Source: Leishmania martiniquensis
Taxonomy: Eukaryota; Euglenozoa; Kinetoplastea; Trypanosomatida; Trypanosomatidae
Length of the DNA: 64,000 nt
NCBI RefSeq assembly: GCF_017916325.1
Contig: NC_090168.1
Coordinates: forward strand, 1,135,143 to 1,199,142
Direction: 5' to 3'
Positions 1 through 10,297 of this stretch are shown piece after piece. Each line of letters begins with the position of its first letter. Position 1 is the first letter of the stretch. A model generated the notes under the pieces. That model was not told the DNA's origin and searched no databases. It worked only from the letters and a program-made list of their open reading frames with translations. The position numbers were made by a program, and so were the translations under genes.

Positions 1-608
1 GCAAGTCCACCGCACTGCGATATCTGCTCGGCAGAGATCGTGTCGCTTCTGTAGCGGAAGACTGGAAGCCATATTTTCCCAAAGTCACCGCAAGCCCCAC
101 CGCGGGTCCGGCGAGTCGAGCAGCCAACTTTGCGGGGTGTGTCCGTAGCTATCACGGCATCGCCATAGGTGACAACCCGCAATCCACCGACTACGAGCTG
201 ACGGTGTTTCGAGATCTCCCGTTTCTGTCGGTGGAGCGGGAGTCACAGCGGGTTGAGCGGCACCGGCGCATTCTGCGGCGCCTGCGGCGCACGCAGCTTA
301 TCGAGAGCCGCGGTGGTCAGCCGTTGATGCCGGATGGCAGCCAGGCACCGTCCTATGCGGAGCTCGTCTGCAGCCTGCGCCGCAGTGGGCCCATGATGGA
401 TGATCGCCTATTCCGAAACATCAACTACGTTGGTGGCGAGGAAGAGGGCACGGCGCTTTTTCTTACCGCTCTCCTGCACTACGCCACAGCAGGCTCGAAG
501 GGCAAAGAAGTGCAGATGACCACGGCTGCGTTCTGTGATGCTATCCACAAGGCACAGGGGACAAGCCGTGATCAGGTGATGCTGCGTACCGTTCCTGCGA
601 AGCTGTAA
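1..608 (+). CDS. 3' end of an unidentified gene (5' truncated by window edge)
   Basis: An open frame is read from the third base of the window (Lys-Ser-Thr-Ala-Leu) to a TAA at 606-608, about 201 residues, and the gene clearly continues upstream. If the cut codon is Gly, the first residues GKST would be the end of a Walker A loop, followed by a helix RYLLGRD. That resembles nucleotide-binding proteins, but nothing downstream confirms a family. The rest contains an Arg-rich helix (ERESQRVERHRRILRRLRR, about residues 77-95) and a C-terminal part ending RTVPAKL. No membrane segment is visible. Real coding is supported by the long open frame and Leishmania-like composition. I do not recognise the family. 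Confidence 0.6.
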   Translation, partial: KSTALRYLLGRDRVASVAEDWKPYFPKVTASPTAGPASRAANFAGCVRSYHGIAIGDNPQSTDYELTVFRDLPFLSVERESQRVERHRRILRRLRRTQLIESRGGQPLMPDGSQAPSYAELVCSLRRSGPMMDDRLFRNINYVGGEEEGTALFLTALLHYATAGSKGKEVQMTTAAFCDAIHKAQGTSRDQVMLRTVPAKL

Positions 609-1816
609 GCGAGTTCGGCGGCAGAGAACACGCGCTTGAGCACGCAGCTGTCGCGATCCTTCGCCAAACCCTTTCTCGGAGGTGGGGGGAAGGTTGCAGG
701 CGAGGCAGAGGGTGCGACACCCTTGGTGCACGTCTCGCTGCTGGGCATGTCTGAGATGGGTGCTCCTCTTTTCCCTCCTGCCCCCTCTTCGACGTCTTTG
801 ACGGCCGCTCTCCGCTGTCTCGTTCACCGCATCGCTTTGGCGCGGGCGAGGCGGCGCTTTTGCTCTGCAAACTGTGATTGCTCTTTTTCCTTCGATGCGC
901 GTGAGCGCCTCCATTGTAACGCTGCCTGTGCTTCTCGCGCTCTCTGTGTGTCTCTCGTGCTCATGCCCCTCCTCCCTTCCTCTCCGCTACACGCGTCCCT
1001 GCGGCCTTGGGCGTCGGTTCGGAGGCCTCGACAGGCAAAGGCGAGGTCTGGGCGGGCGGCATCGGGGAAGCGGCTAACGAAGAAGGGTAAAACGGCAGAT
1101 CGCCAAAGTAGCCATGAGGCCGCACCCAGAAAAAAGTGAAGAGCGTTCAAGAGAGGCAGCGGCGCAGCGTGTCTGCTCACGATTCGTACTCAAATCTGGA
1201 CGGAGGAGCGCTGCGGCGCCACTCCTGGGGCCGCACTTCGAGGTCATGGTGTGGGGTAGCGCGACGACGCGCCTCGTGAAGAGTGACGCACCACTTTCCC
1301 ACCGCTGTGCCTGGTGCCTTCTCTCTCTCTCGCACGTGGAGCTCCCCCACGGGGATCGTCTCAACGTCGCCTGTCTTGCCCAGCATGTGCTACACACCGC
1401 TGCATTTCGCCCCATCTTTTATCCTCCCTCTCAAACGTTTTGGGGCGCACATCGTCCGCTGTCAAAAAACACCATGAGTCGCGCCGAGAGCATCACATAC
1501 ACTCGTACGCTTACCAACGCACTCCACGTGGTCCATACCTCTGCGCTACCCCCTCCCCTCCCTTCCCTTCCCGTTACCACTCCCTCTCTTTGTCACTGTT
1601 CAGTCATCTGCGCTTGCTCCCTCACTGAGTACCCCGTAGACTGTGCACTGGCCGCCTTCAAAGGCTTACAGCAGCTTTCTTCATCGATCTCGTTTGGTAG
1701 TCGCCCTCGTCCCCTGTCACGAGCGACCGTGCGGCTTCCATAGCTTTCCTCGACGTCGCAGAGCCGTCTTCACCATTTCACGGCGCGCCGCATCGAGCCG
1801 CTTCGTTCGCGCCCTG
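609..1816 (+). other. intergenic / UTR region
   Basis: No convincing gene. It would hold the 3' UTR of the truncated upstream gene and the 5' UTR of the coiled-coil gene. Overlapping open frames here are Arg/Ser/Cys-rich reads of GC- and CT-rich sequence. The strongest signal is the pyrimidine tract at about 1549-1600, annotated separately. Confidence 0.6.
1549..1603 (+). promoter_or_regulatory. candidate spliced-leader acceptor for the coiled-coil gene
   Basis: A CT-rich tract of about 50 bases ends in CAG at 1601-1603. It lies 214 bases upstream of the ATG at 1817. A later, weaker option is the GCAG near 1760. Confidence 0.45.
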
Positions 1817-3262
1817 ATGTTCACGGAAACCTCAGAAAAGTACTCGGCGGCGGACGGGACGATGAATCAGCCCCTCGAAAAGAACGAGAAGAATGTAGCG
1901 GATGAGTATACTGCCGTGGAGGAATTTGCGCCTTCCACGACGACGGTCGCCTCAGGTGCCGCTGGTGACGCTCGCGTTGGCGCTAGCTATGCCGAATACA
2001 TGGAGGCGAAGGCGCAATTGGAGGAGGCACGTGCCTCACACGAGCGGCGCGTGCAGGAAATCGCCCAAGACTCGCTGGGGTGCGACATCAACTCCATCCC
2101 CTCTCTGGAGGAGCTGCGGCGCGAGCGTACGCGTCTGACAGAGGAAGTGCGCCATCACAAGGACGAGCAGGACTCCCTCGCCCTCGACATTGAGGGGCTG
2201 GAGGGCGCAGCGGATGTATATCAGCTGGCGGCCCGCGTGCAACGGCTGGAGCACTTTGTCAAGCGCGCAATGCAGTACGTTGAAGAGACGCTGCCGCTCG
2301 AAGTTGAGAAGACGGTCGAGGAGGACCGCTATCAGTCCAACCTGGAGCTGTGCGCCTATATCCAGGGGCTTCAGAAGAGGCGCACAAACACGCTCCAGAA
2401 GATCGCCGCCGTGCAGGAAATGATGAACAAGAGGAGTCGGCTCCAAAGCGCCTTCGACGAAGCTGTCGATAAGCCCGAGAATGAGGACCCGATGGAGGCC
2501 AAGGCGGCGAAGCATACACAGGAGAACAAAGACGAATGCGCCGTGCTGCATCAAAAGATCCGTAAGTTCCGCTCCATGGTGACGAAACTGCAGATCGATA
2601 TCGCAAAGGAGAGCAAGGAAAGCAAGAAAATGGAGGACAGGATGTGCGCTTGCATCCGGAACGTTGAACTCGCCAACGCGCGTGATGCGCGGCTGTGCAA
2701 GGAGCTGAACAGCCGCAACTCTGCGGTGACGACGAACTCGCAGCTGCTGATGGATCAGCTCAACGTCGAACACTACGGCTTCGACAGTACGTTAAAAACA
2801 AGGCAGCTCTTGGAGGACATCAAGGACCGCCAGACCGCCGGGGATGGAACGCTAGGAGACCAGTCGCAACACATGCGTGACGCCTCCTTTGCCTCGCTCG
2901 GCACACCTCAGTCGCGCACCAACTCGATGACCGCATCCCAGCGAGCTGTCAAGCTGCCGATGGTTGCAATGAAGAGAACAGAGTCGCAGCGAGCTCGTGA
3001 TAACGCCGTGCGTGAAGCGCGGGAGGAGTTATCACAGTCGCTGCGCCGTACGAACAGCACTGGCAACAACCAGCTTTCTCGCGCCGCGTCGTTCTCTAAG
3101 CCGCCGCTGGTGGCCATGAAGCCGACGGCGTCGCAGCGCAGCCGCGACAGTGCTCTTCGCGAGGAACGCGAGGGGGCCTTGGCTCTCCGCTCTCGACAGC
3201 GCAGCAACTCCCTCGGCTCTGAAGTCCGCACGCCATCCGTGTCGGCAAGGCTCGGCGCTTAG
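1817..3262 (+). CDS. kinetoplastid coiled-coil protein with C-terminal VAMK repeats
   Basis: 481 residues. I chose ATG 1817 because the frame upstream to 1643 has no ATG; ATG 1862 (MNQPLEKN) is an alternative. Residues about 57-320 are Glu/Lys/Gln-rich with heptad character and almost no Pro, which reads as a long coiled coil. The C-terminal 110 residues are basic and Ser-rich and contain a diverged duplication: P-M-V-A-M-K (V383) and P-L-V-A-M-K (V432), each followed by T-x-S-Q-R-x-R-D-x-A and an acidic-basic RE run, 49 residues apart. Each repeat is bordered by RTNS, RRTNS, RAAS or RSNS, which look like basophilic kinase sites. There is no signal peptide or membrane segment. Composition suggests a cytoskeletal or flagellar structural role, but this is inference; I do not recognise a named family. 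Confidence 0.8.
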   Translation: MFTETSEKYSAADGTMNQPLEKNEKNVADEYTAVEEFAPSTTTVASGAAGDARVGASYAEYMEAKAQLEEARASHERRVQEIAQDSLGCDINSIPSLEELRRERTRLTEEVRHHKDEQDSLALDIEGLEGAADVYQLAARVQRLEHFVKRAMQYVEETLPLEVEKTVEEDRYQSNLELCAYIQGLQKRRTNTLQKIAAVQEMMNKRSRLQSAFDEAVDKPENEDPMEAKAAKHTQENKDECAVLHQKIRKFRSMVTKLQIDIAKESKESKKMEDRMCACIRNVELANARDARLCKELNSRNSAVTTNSQLLMDQLNVEHYGFDSTLKTRQLLEDIKDRQTAGDGTLGDQSQHMRDASFASLGTPQSRTNSMTASQRAVKLPMVAMKRTESQRARDNAVREAREELSQSLRRTNSTGNNQLSRAASFSKPPLVAMKPTASQRSRDSALREEREGALALRSRQRSNSLGSEVRTPSVSARLGA

Positions 3263-4370
3263 CCGCTTAGCGCTGAGGGAAAGGTGGACGGGAAGAGAGA
3301 GACCGATGGAGGGGAAGGCAAATGTGCTCGTAGCAGGTGTGACACAAGGCAGTGGCCTTCGCCCGTGTTCAACCAAGAGAAGAGAGATGCAGCGTATGTG
3401 GCGTAGCAGCGCTGAGGACGCTGGACGCATCACCGGTCGTCTAATTCCGTAGAAATGGTCACCTTCGTATCCTCTCCTCGTCCTCTCTTTTCGTTCCCCC
3501 CTCTCCCCCTCTCCTTCTTGCTCGTCCATCTATTGTTGCGCGTGCTTGAAGACCGGAGTCTTACGGCGCAGCTATTCTCTATGACGACCTCACGCCCCGC
3601 TTTGGCTTTGTTTCACTCTCCTCTGTTCGAATCTGTCTGTTCATCTTTTTTTTCATGTAGTTGATGTTGGCTTTCAACCCCTTACCCCCCTCCCCCAACT
3701 CAGATAGCCTGTACCGTGAATGGAATGCAGGTGGTGACCAAGAGAGGAACTTGGATGAGGGTGAGAGGGACGAAGGTGGGTGGAAGCGGAGGGCTTGCCC
3801 TCTGCGGATTCCTCTGTGCCGTTGTGTGGGAGTGCGTCTTTTCGCCCGTGGCAGTAGTGAGCGAGCTGGAGCGACAAAAGCAAACGATCCTTGACACCCT
3901 TCCCACCCCTTCTGCATGCGCGCGCGCGCGCTCTCGCTCTCGCTCTCTCTCCTCACTGTGCTCGCCCACCTCCTTCCATTCCTCTTTTTCTCCCCTCTTA
4001 CTTGTTTTTCGATGTCTTTTTTGGCTGTTGTGTGTTTCGTTGATGCCTTTCCCTTTCCTGTTTTCTGTCCGTACACACCCCTGTGCTACACACACACAGA
4101 CTGTCTCTCTCTCTCTTTCTGTGTGTGTTTGTCGGCCACGTCCACCGGAGCGATTCAGTCATAGTTTTTTTGTGTGTGTTGGTCTTCATCGGTTCCTTCT
4201 CTTTTCCACGTATTTCTTTTTTTTTGTTGTGAAGGACTTCTGTTTGGTGTTCGCCATAACACCTCTCTCCCCCCACACAATTTTTTTTCTTCCGTTGTCG
4301 CCTCTCCGTGGAAAACAAACAGCCAACAAACGAACAGCAAAAAAACACACAGGCGGGGGAGAGAGAGACA

Positions 4371-4399
4371 GTGTGTGTGTGTGTCTGTGTGTGTGTGTG
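4371..4399 (+). repeat. (GT)n microsatellite
   Basis: 29 bases of GT repeat with one C interruption, following a (GA)n stretch, in a probable UTR. Confidence 0.85.
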
Positions 4400-5303
4400 C
4401 TTGAGAGAGTGAGAGGGAGAGCGGGAGGCTGACGCGGTGAGCAAAACGAGAATAGAAAAGAGAAAAAAGAAGCCAGCCGGCGCAAGCGGCGAGTGCCGTT
4501 GGAATGAGCAGCGAAGGAAAAAAGTCGCAGCGGCTACATGGCACTCACCTCCCCTGCGTGGATGGCCTGGATGCGCGCGCGTGTGTGTGTCTATCTGTCT
4601 GTGTGCGCGCATGGAGGTCTTGGGGGAAGAGGGTAGCGGGGCAAGTAATGCGATCACACCCTTGGGGAGTGGGACGGGAGCGATAGCGAATAGTTTGCCT
4701 GTAAGGAGAGCTTTATGTCCACTGCTTACGCCGCATCGCGGCCCTCTTCCTCCTACTCCTCCTTCTTCCTTCCCCTCCCCCCTGATGCTTGTGTTTGTGC
4801 GCGTTTGTGGATTTGTGTGTTGCCGCGCTCTATTGTAATTCATACCTCAACGAACCTTCGCAAAAAGGGGAAAAAGATCTCACGTTTGCTGGACTGAATC
4901 GTTCTAGCTGGGCTCCAGTGAGTCGTTACTGCGCCGACGGTGCATCGCCGTTTCTTTGTCTGCCATGCACACCCACAAAGAATCGCCCATGAGCTCTTCA
5001 CTCCGCAATTCCGATAAAGTGTCGACCAGCCTACAACGCAAGTGTGGTTTCTCTGAACTGCTTGCTTTACAAGGAACGCGTGTGGGGTGGTGTGAAAAGT
5101 GGCGCTCTTTTTTTTTTGTGTGTGTGTGGGGAGGGGTGACTCATACCATGAGCGGAGCAACTCCCTCTTTCCTTACCTCCCTCGTGGAGTCTCTCTCTCG
5201 AGAAGCAGCCGCCTCCTCTGCTTCTGCAGAGACACTCACCTGCCCAGCCTTCGTCGTGATCGATGGCGGCACCGATCCCCATGGGGGCTCCTATGCTTTC
5301 GTT

Positions 5304-5340
5304 TGCCCCCCCTCTCTCTCTCGTCGCTTCTTTCCAATAG
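5304..5340 (+). promoter_or_regulatory. candidate spliced-leader acceptor for the RGG-tail protein gene
   Basis: A C- and CT-rich tract (5305-5335) ends in AATAG at 5336-5340, 194 bases before the ATG at 5534. An alternative CAG lies near 5445. Confidence 0.45.
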
Positions 5341-5533
5341 GTAAACGCGCACATCTATTACTCCACAGGCGGCACATTGAAAGACTGGCCACGCATCGTG
5401 GACGTACGTGTGTGCGCAGTGCCTTGACCTGACCACCGTCCGCAGCTCTCATTGCGTGCGCTGCGCGTCATCACACTGACATTGCCTTTTGGTTGACAGC
5501 TGCTTCTTCTCCGTCTTTATCTTCTTGGCCATC

Positions 5534-8500
5534 ATGACTTCTCTGGACGTCGACACTCATGAGGCAGAGCCTCTCATGGAGGAATTGGCCCCCTCTGAGG
5601 CAGCAACGTGGTCGACGGAGACGTTTCTGCGCTTCTCGTCATTCAGAGATGCGTACAGGGCGTGGCACGAGACCGCCGGCTTCTTTCAATGGCTGGAATC
5701 AAGCGACTACGCTGTGACGCTGCTCGCCGCTTCGAATCTGCGTCCTCTCCGCTTTATCACAAGGGAGCGAGGCCCAATGCCGAGAGCGTCCTCGTCGCAC
5801 GATGTCGGAACACGCGCTGTGCATCTGATGCTGTGTGCGCCGTGTTGCAACATTACAGTCGTCCTCTCCGAAGAGGAGCGGCGAGCACTGACGAAGTTAG
5901 CACGGGTCTTCCCATTCCACGTGCGCCTGAATGGTGTAGCTACACGAAAGGAGGGCTCCAATACTGCAGTGGTGCACACTACGGAGCTGGAGTGGCAGCA
6001 TGGGATTATAGCTGGCTTGCTGGCGCGCGCTCACCGAGAGGACTGCGCTTGGCGCGACCGACATGCTGCGGACGCGAAGGGCAGCGAAACAGAGGATACC
6101 GCGGTGCCATGTGCGCGCCAAATCCTGCTAGGCAGTGCATCGTTGTGTGTCACGGAGTCGACCACAGTTCGTTGCTTCTGCGCCGCATTGAAACTTCGCT
6201 CGACAGGCGCTGAGACATCCACCAACGCCGCAGCTCGGGTGCGTTGCCTGCTTCCACGAGGCACCCCGCCGAGCGTGGTTCGGCAATGGATGGAGGAGAC
6301 GCTAGCCGTCCTCGAACCCGCGCCGTCTGCGGTAGGCAGCGAGGCTACATCTGTCGCGCCACGGCTGCGTTACTCGGGGAGCAATGCGAATGAGCGCATT
6401 CTGCAGCTCTTTTTCACCCCAAAGAAGCGTCCTAGGCCAGAGACGATCAGCGGAGGCGCTGTCTCTGAAGCCGGCGTAACAGGGGAAGCGGTGCTGCAGT
6501 ACATGGCGTTGCTGATGTCCCTCTACGGGTACATCGCGGTTTCAGCCAATGACACGCGGCCGGTGGAGGCAGGGACCTCAGATGCTGAGGATGCCGCATC
6601 AGGGCACGAGGCAGTTGCCGCTCGTGCGAGAAGTCGCCGGTCTCCCCCCCTGGACGGACCGCAGTGCGACTGCCCATCGACGATACGACGGCCGACGGAC
6701 GAGGGGGGGGGGAGCCGGCGAACGCACCGGGAAACGGTGACACAGTCGGAGATTATGTCTGACGCCGACACGATGAGGCTTCTCGGATGGCGCCTCCGGT
6801 GTCAGTTCTGCGCCTGCGGCCCTCCCATCATGGCTGTGCGTGAGGGCGTCACGACCATCACGACTGCTGCCGTCACGGTGACAAGGACTATGGAGTCTGT
6901 GTGCACACCCACTGGCACTACTGCTCCCCCAAGTGCCCACGCGTTCTGCGAGGAAGCGCGGGTGGCTCTAGAGGAAGAGGCCCATGCGCTGCCGCTTGAC
7001 AGAGGAATGGGAGGTGCAGTAAAATGCGGTAGGGGTGCTAGCAGTAGCGGGGGCAGCGAAGATGTTCTGGGGACCCTTGCAGAGGTGGAGGCGGCTCTGA
7101 GGAGCGCTGACCGCAGCCAGCGTAGCGACCAGCTTGAGTCGGAGGTTGAAGCACGAGAGGAAGGCGACGAAGATGCCGTTCCGAATACTACGCAGCTGCC
7201 ACCGCCCGCTCGAAGCAGCGTAGACGAAGAAAACGACGACCACGAGGCCGAAAGCGTGTACACAGGCAGTGAGGTGGACAGGAGCGTCGGCAGAGAGGAA
7301 GGAGTACCCGCAAAGGCGGGATCAGGGGATGCCTTCGGCAGCGGTGCGGCACCCCTCGATGAGCAACGCACACAAATGAGCATGGATGTTGCTCTCTCAC
7401 AGGCGGAAGCGACTGCGCCTCCTGTGGCCGCTGCTGCTGATTATACTGCTGTGACCTCTCCCCCCGCCCTCAACACGGCCACCACCAAGACGGTAATGAG
7501 GAGAGCAACGCGGTCGGTCACCACTATTACGATAACCTTCTCAAAACGGCCAACATTGCAGGAGGGCAGCCAGCAGCCACGCGTCGACGTTGCGACCGTC
7601 GGCCACCACGACAGCTGCCCATGGTCTCGACTGTTCCTCACCGACGCCATCGACGCAACAGCGCTTGCGGCACCGCAGCGCTTTATGGACTTCACATGGT
7701 CGGTGGGCACGGACAGTGATGCAGTGGGTGAAGAGAGCGTGACAAATGGCAGTAACGATGCGTCGTCATCCGTACCGACGCCTGGGGAGCAGGCCGCATG
7801 TGACGCACACGATGCAGCGGGCAGGGCGAGTGCCGATGGCGAAGGGCTACTCGTGGAACCTCGTGACCCCCCGCCACTCGCGGGAAAGCGCTCGCATCGG
7901 ACGATTCTCATCTTGCGCTTTCTTCTGCCGGAGGTGGAGCGCCTCATCACGGCATGGAGACTCAGCGAGGAATGGGAGCGCACGCAACCGAGCGGGTATC
8001 TGCGACATCCTTTATGGCGCACATGGCTCACGTCCCAGACGCTGCACCCTGTGCACACGGAGAGCGCTGACGGCGTCATGGAGCAGTACTTGCGCACCCT
8101 TGAGCGACACCTGATGCCACCACCGTGCACCGCAGAGGAGGTGGAGATGTGCGAAGCACATCCTATTGCCGCGGCTAATGACCGAAGCCGTGACCGCAGC
8201 GTGCGCCGCCAGCCAGGAGCAGGGACGATGGTAAATGCGGAGCGGGAGGCGCTGGGCTCGTTGGGGAGGCTTTGCGTGACGATTGGCGCTCCTCTCTACA
8301 GCAGCAACTTCACCTCCTCCAGCCAGACTCTAGGGGCTGCCTGGGATGTGGCTACTCGCTCGCTGCACGAATGCTTCGCCAGCGGCAAAAGGGCGACGGG
8401 GTCGGGCACAGCAGCGCGATCTGGTGAAGCGCGTAGGTTACTGAGCGAGGGGCTGCGATCGCTGCTGCAGGTTTCAGGCGCCTCAGCAGCCCAAGGTGCC

Positions 8501-10297
8501 ACTGTCGGCAGCGAAGCTGGGCTGAAAGGTGCCATTACTTCGGCAGCCAACGAAGAGTCGCGAGAAAGGGAGGAAGGCGCCGCGGTGTGCGCCTTCCTCA
8601 GGACTGTGGAGGCGCGCTACGCAGACAGCATCTCTCACGAGGGCGGCTCCAACGCTTCACGGTTTGGACTCGCGCTGCAGCGCGAAGCTGTTCCGCGCGC
8701 GTTGCACGAGCTGGCCTCCTTCCTCTACCCAACAATGGAAACTCGAGCTGCAGACGGCACCAGCCCTACTGAAGCTCCTGTTTATGTTGTGAAGGTCGCC
8801 CCTGGGAGCGCGAATGCGTCACCATCCCTCGGCCTTAGCGATGCAGATCGCTCATGTGTGATGCAGTACCTGCAAGGCATGCATCGCATTGCTCAGGAGG
8901 AGCACCTGCAGCTGCAACGGATGCGAGAGAAAAGGCAGGAAGTGCCGCGGCTCGCCGATGCAAAGGCGACCGCAGCGGTTCGCATCCCTGCCCCCTCTGC
9001 CGCCGCTGCCGCTGCCTCAACGCCTTCTGCACCAGCGGGGCGCGCACCACCCGCCCATTCAAATTCTGGAAAAGGACGCGGGGGTCAGCAGCAGCGCTCG
9101 AAGGGCAACAAGGCTCCCAATTCATCGCCACACCAGCCGCAACTGCCGAATGAGAAGCAGCGCCCACCAGTGCTCCAGCCGCCACCGAGCCATGGCAATT
9201 CCACGGTGCCATCGTCTTACCCGTCATGCCCATCCAGCGTTTCGTCCGTCTTTCCAGCGGAATTGCGCCACAGCAGGGGCCCTGCGCTGCCCTCTCTCGG
9301 CTACGACAACCTGCCCTGGGCATCTTCTCAACTCTTCCTCCAGGGTAGCACTGAGGTGTCACCACCGCCGCAGCTGTCGCCGGCGCTGCATCAGCCGCAC
9401 AGCATGATGGTGAACAACGCTCTGCATCCTATGCGTGCCTCTCCGAAAGGTCAGGCGGGCGGCACTGGGCCATTCGACCCTCCAAGCAACATCAGCCTCT
9501 TCCCTGCACCGAATGTGACTCCGGGCACTGGTCAGGATCCCATTTTTCCCGGTAGCAGTCGTGGCGGGCGAGAGCTTGCTCGGGCTGGCTTTGCTGACGA
9601 TGATGGGACCTTCTTCTCGGCTATGCACCCCTTCGGGTGGTCGCCTTTTCCACCAGGTCCATCGGAAGGGGATAGCGCCACCTCTATGACAGCAGCCCTA
9701 TATGCTCGGCAGCCTGGCGCCGCCCCTCCATCCGTTCGTGTCGGCGGCCCTCCTCCTCGCGGCAGCGACTCCGTTTTGGGCAGTGTTAACGCGAGCAATC
9801 TCAGCAGCGACAGTGGCAGTGCTGCTGAGGATGTGCGTCTCTCCAATTGGAGCAACAGCTCGACGTCGCAGATACCAGCGCACGGTGGTGGTGGCAGTCG
9901 CGGGGTCAGTTGCCAAAGTGCATCCCCTGTGCTTCGTCGAGACGGCGCTGGAGGTGGGAATCGTAGAGCTGGCGGTGCCGCAGCGCCTAGTGTCCTTGGC
10001 GCTGCGGCGCCGTTGTCCGCCGCTTCGCAGAAGGCGTCGATGCCGGCTACCAGCCGCGCCCGAGGAAGCAAGCAGAATCTACAGCCACCGGCGCCCAACA
10101 GCCAGCCGTCACCGAAAGTAAGAGGTGGCTCTCCTGCACTCGGCGGTGGAGGCTCGAATGTGCATGCACCACCGGCTCGCATTGGTGGTGGCGGTCGCAG
10201 TGGGCAAGGCCGAGGTCGTGGTGGCGGCCAGCGGCGCGGAGGTGGAGGCCGCGGTGGTGTTGCCGGTGCCGGTAGCGGCTTTCGACGAGGCGGCTGA
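5534..10297 (+). CDS. large low-complexity protein with C-terminal RGG-rich tail
   Basis: 1587 residues. ATG 5534 is the first Met in a frame that opens 15 codons earlier with TTG. The N-terminal 400 residues are the most globular-looking part. Residues about 505-636 are acidic and Ser-rich. A hydrophobic/helical block at about 790-880 includes ILILRFLLPEVERL. From about residue 1140 the chain is Pro/Ser/Gln/Gly-rich. The last 45 residues (about 1542-1587) are almost entirely Gly and Arg with RGG/GRG motifs. RGG tails are known RNA-binding and arginine-methylation regions, so an RNA-associated or granule role is a reasonable inference. No RRM, zinc finger, helicase or membrane motif was recognised. 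Length and low-complexity spacers are typical of Leishmania proteins without close homologues outside kinetoplastids. Confidence 0.8.
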   Translation: MTSLDVDTHEAEPLMEELAPSEAATWSTETFLRFSSFRDAYRAWHETAGFFQWLESSDYAVTLLAASNLRPLRFITRERGPMPRASSSHDVGTRAVHLMLCAPCCNITVVLSEEERRALTKLARVFPFHVRLNGVATRKEGSNTAVVHTTELEWQHGIIAGLLARAHREDCAWRDRHAADAKGSETEDTAVPCARQILLGSASLCVTESTTVRCFCAALKLRSTGAETSTNAAARVRCLLPRGTPPSVVRQWMEETLAVLEPAPSAVGSEATSVAPRLRYSGSNANERILQLFFTPKKRPRPETISGGAVSEAGVTGEAVLQYMALLMSLYGYIAVSANDTRPVEAGTSDAEDAASGHEAVAARARSRRSPPLDGPQCDCPSTIRRPTDEGGGSRRTHRETVTQSEIMSDADTMRLLGWRLRCQFCACGPPIMAVREGVTTITTAAVTVTRTMESVCTPTGTTAPPSAHAFCEEARVALEEEAHALPLDRGMGGAVKCGRGASSSGGSEDVLGTLAEVEAALRSADRSQRSDQLESEVEAREEGDEDAVPNTTQLPPPARSSVDEENDDHEAESVYTGSEVDRSVGREEGVPAKAGSGDAFGSGAAPLDEQRTQMSMDVALSQAEATAPPVAAAADYTAVTSPPALNTATTKTVMRRATRSVTTITITFSKRPTLQEGSQQPRVDVATVGHHDSCPWSRLFLTDAIDATALAAPQRFMDFTWSVGTDSDAVGEESVTNGSNDASSSVPTPGEQAACDAHDAAGRASADGEGLLVEPRDPPPLAGKRSHRTILILRFLLPEVERLITAWRLSEEWERTQPSGYLRHPLWRTWLTSQTLHPVHTESADGVMEQYLRTLERHLMPPPCTAEEVEMCEAHPIAAANDRSRDRSVRRQPGAGTMVNAEREALGSLGRLCVTIGAPLYSSNFTSSSQTLGAAWDVATRSLHECFASGKRATGSGTAARSGEARRLLSEGLRSLLQVSGASAAQGATVGSEAGLKGAITSAANEESREREEGAAVCAFLRTVEARYADSISHEGGSNASRFGLALQREAVPRALHELASFLYPTMETRAADGTSPTEAPVYVVKVAPGSANASPSLGLSDADRSCVMQYLQGMHRIAQEEHLQLQRMREKRQEVPRLADAKATAAVRIPAPSAAAAAASTPSAPAGRAPPAHSNSGKGRGGQQQRSKGNKAPNSSPHQPQLPNEKQRPPVLQPPPSHGNSTVPSSYPSCPSSVSSVFPAELRHSRGPALPSLGYDNLPWASSQLFLQGSTEVSPPPQLSPALHQPHSMMVNNALHPMRASPKGQAGGTGPFDPPSNISLFPAPNVTPGTGQDPIFPGSSRGGRELARAGFADDDGTFFSAMHPFGWSPFPPGPSEGDSATSMTAALYARQPGAAPPSVRVGGPPPRGSDSVLGSVNASNLSSDSGSAAEDVRLSNWSNSSTSQIPAHGGGGSRGVSCQSASPVLRRDGAGGGNRRAGGAAAPSVLGAAAPLSAASQKASMPATSRARGSKQNLQPPAPNSQPSPKVRGGSPALGGGGSNVHAPPARIGGGGRSGQGRGRGGGQRRGGGGRGGVAGAGSGFRRGG

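Larger units (their letters stand above)
3263..5533 (+). other. intergenic / UTR region rich in microsatellites
   Basis: 2.3 kb with no convincing gene. It contains CT-rich tracts, long T runs, (GT)n and (CT)n repeats and G-rich stretches. A 238-residue frame at 3716-4432 is made of translated repeats and was rejected. Confidence 0.6.

Noticed and set aside
1..30. Grc3/Clp1-type polynucleotide kinase identity from the KST-RYLL start
   Set aside because: Only the presumed end of the P-loop is in the window and the following 190 residues do not match that family as I know it.
3716..4432. 238-codon open frame
   Set aside because: Its product is runs of Ser, Val, Cys and Leu from GT, CT and T-rich repeats; no domain or codon bias.
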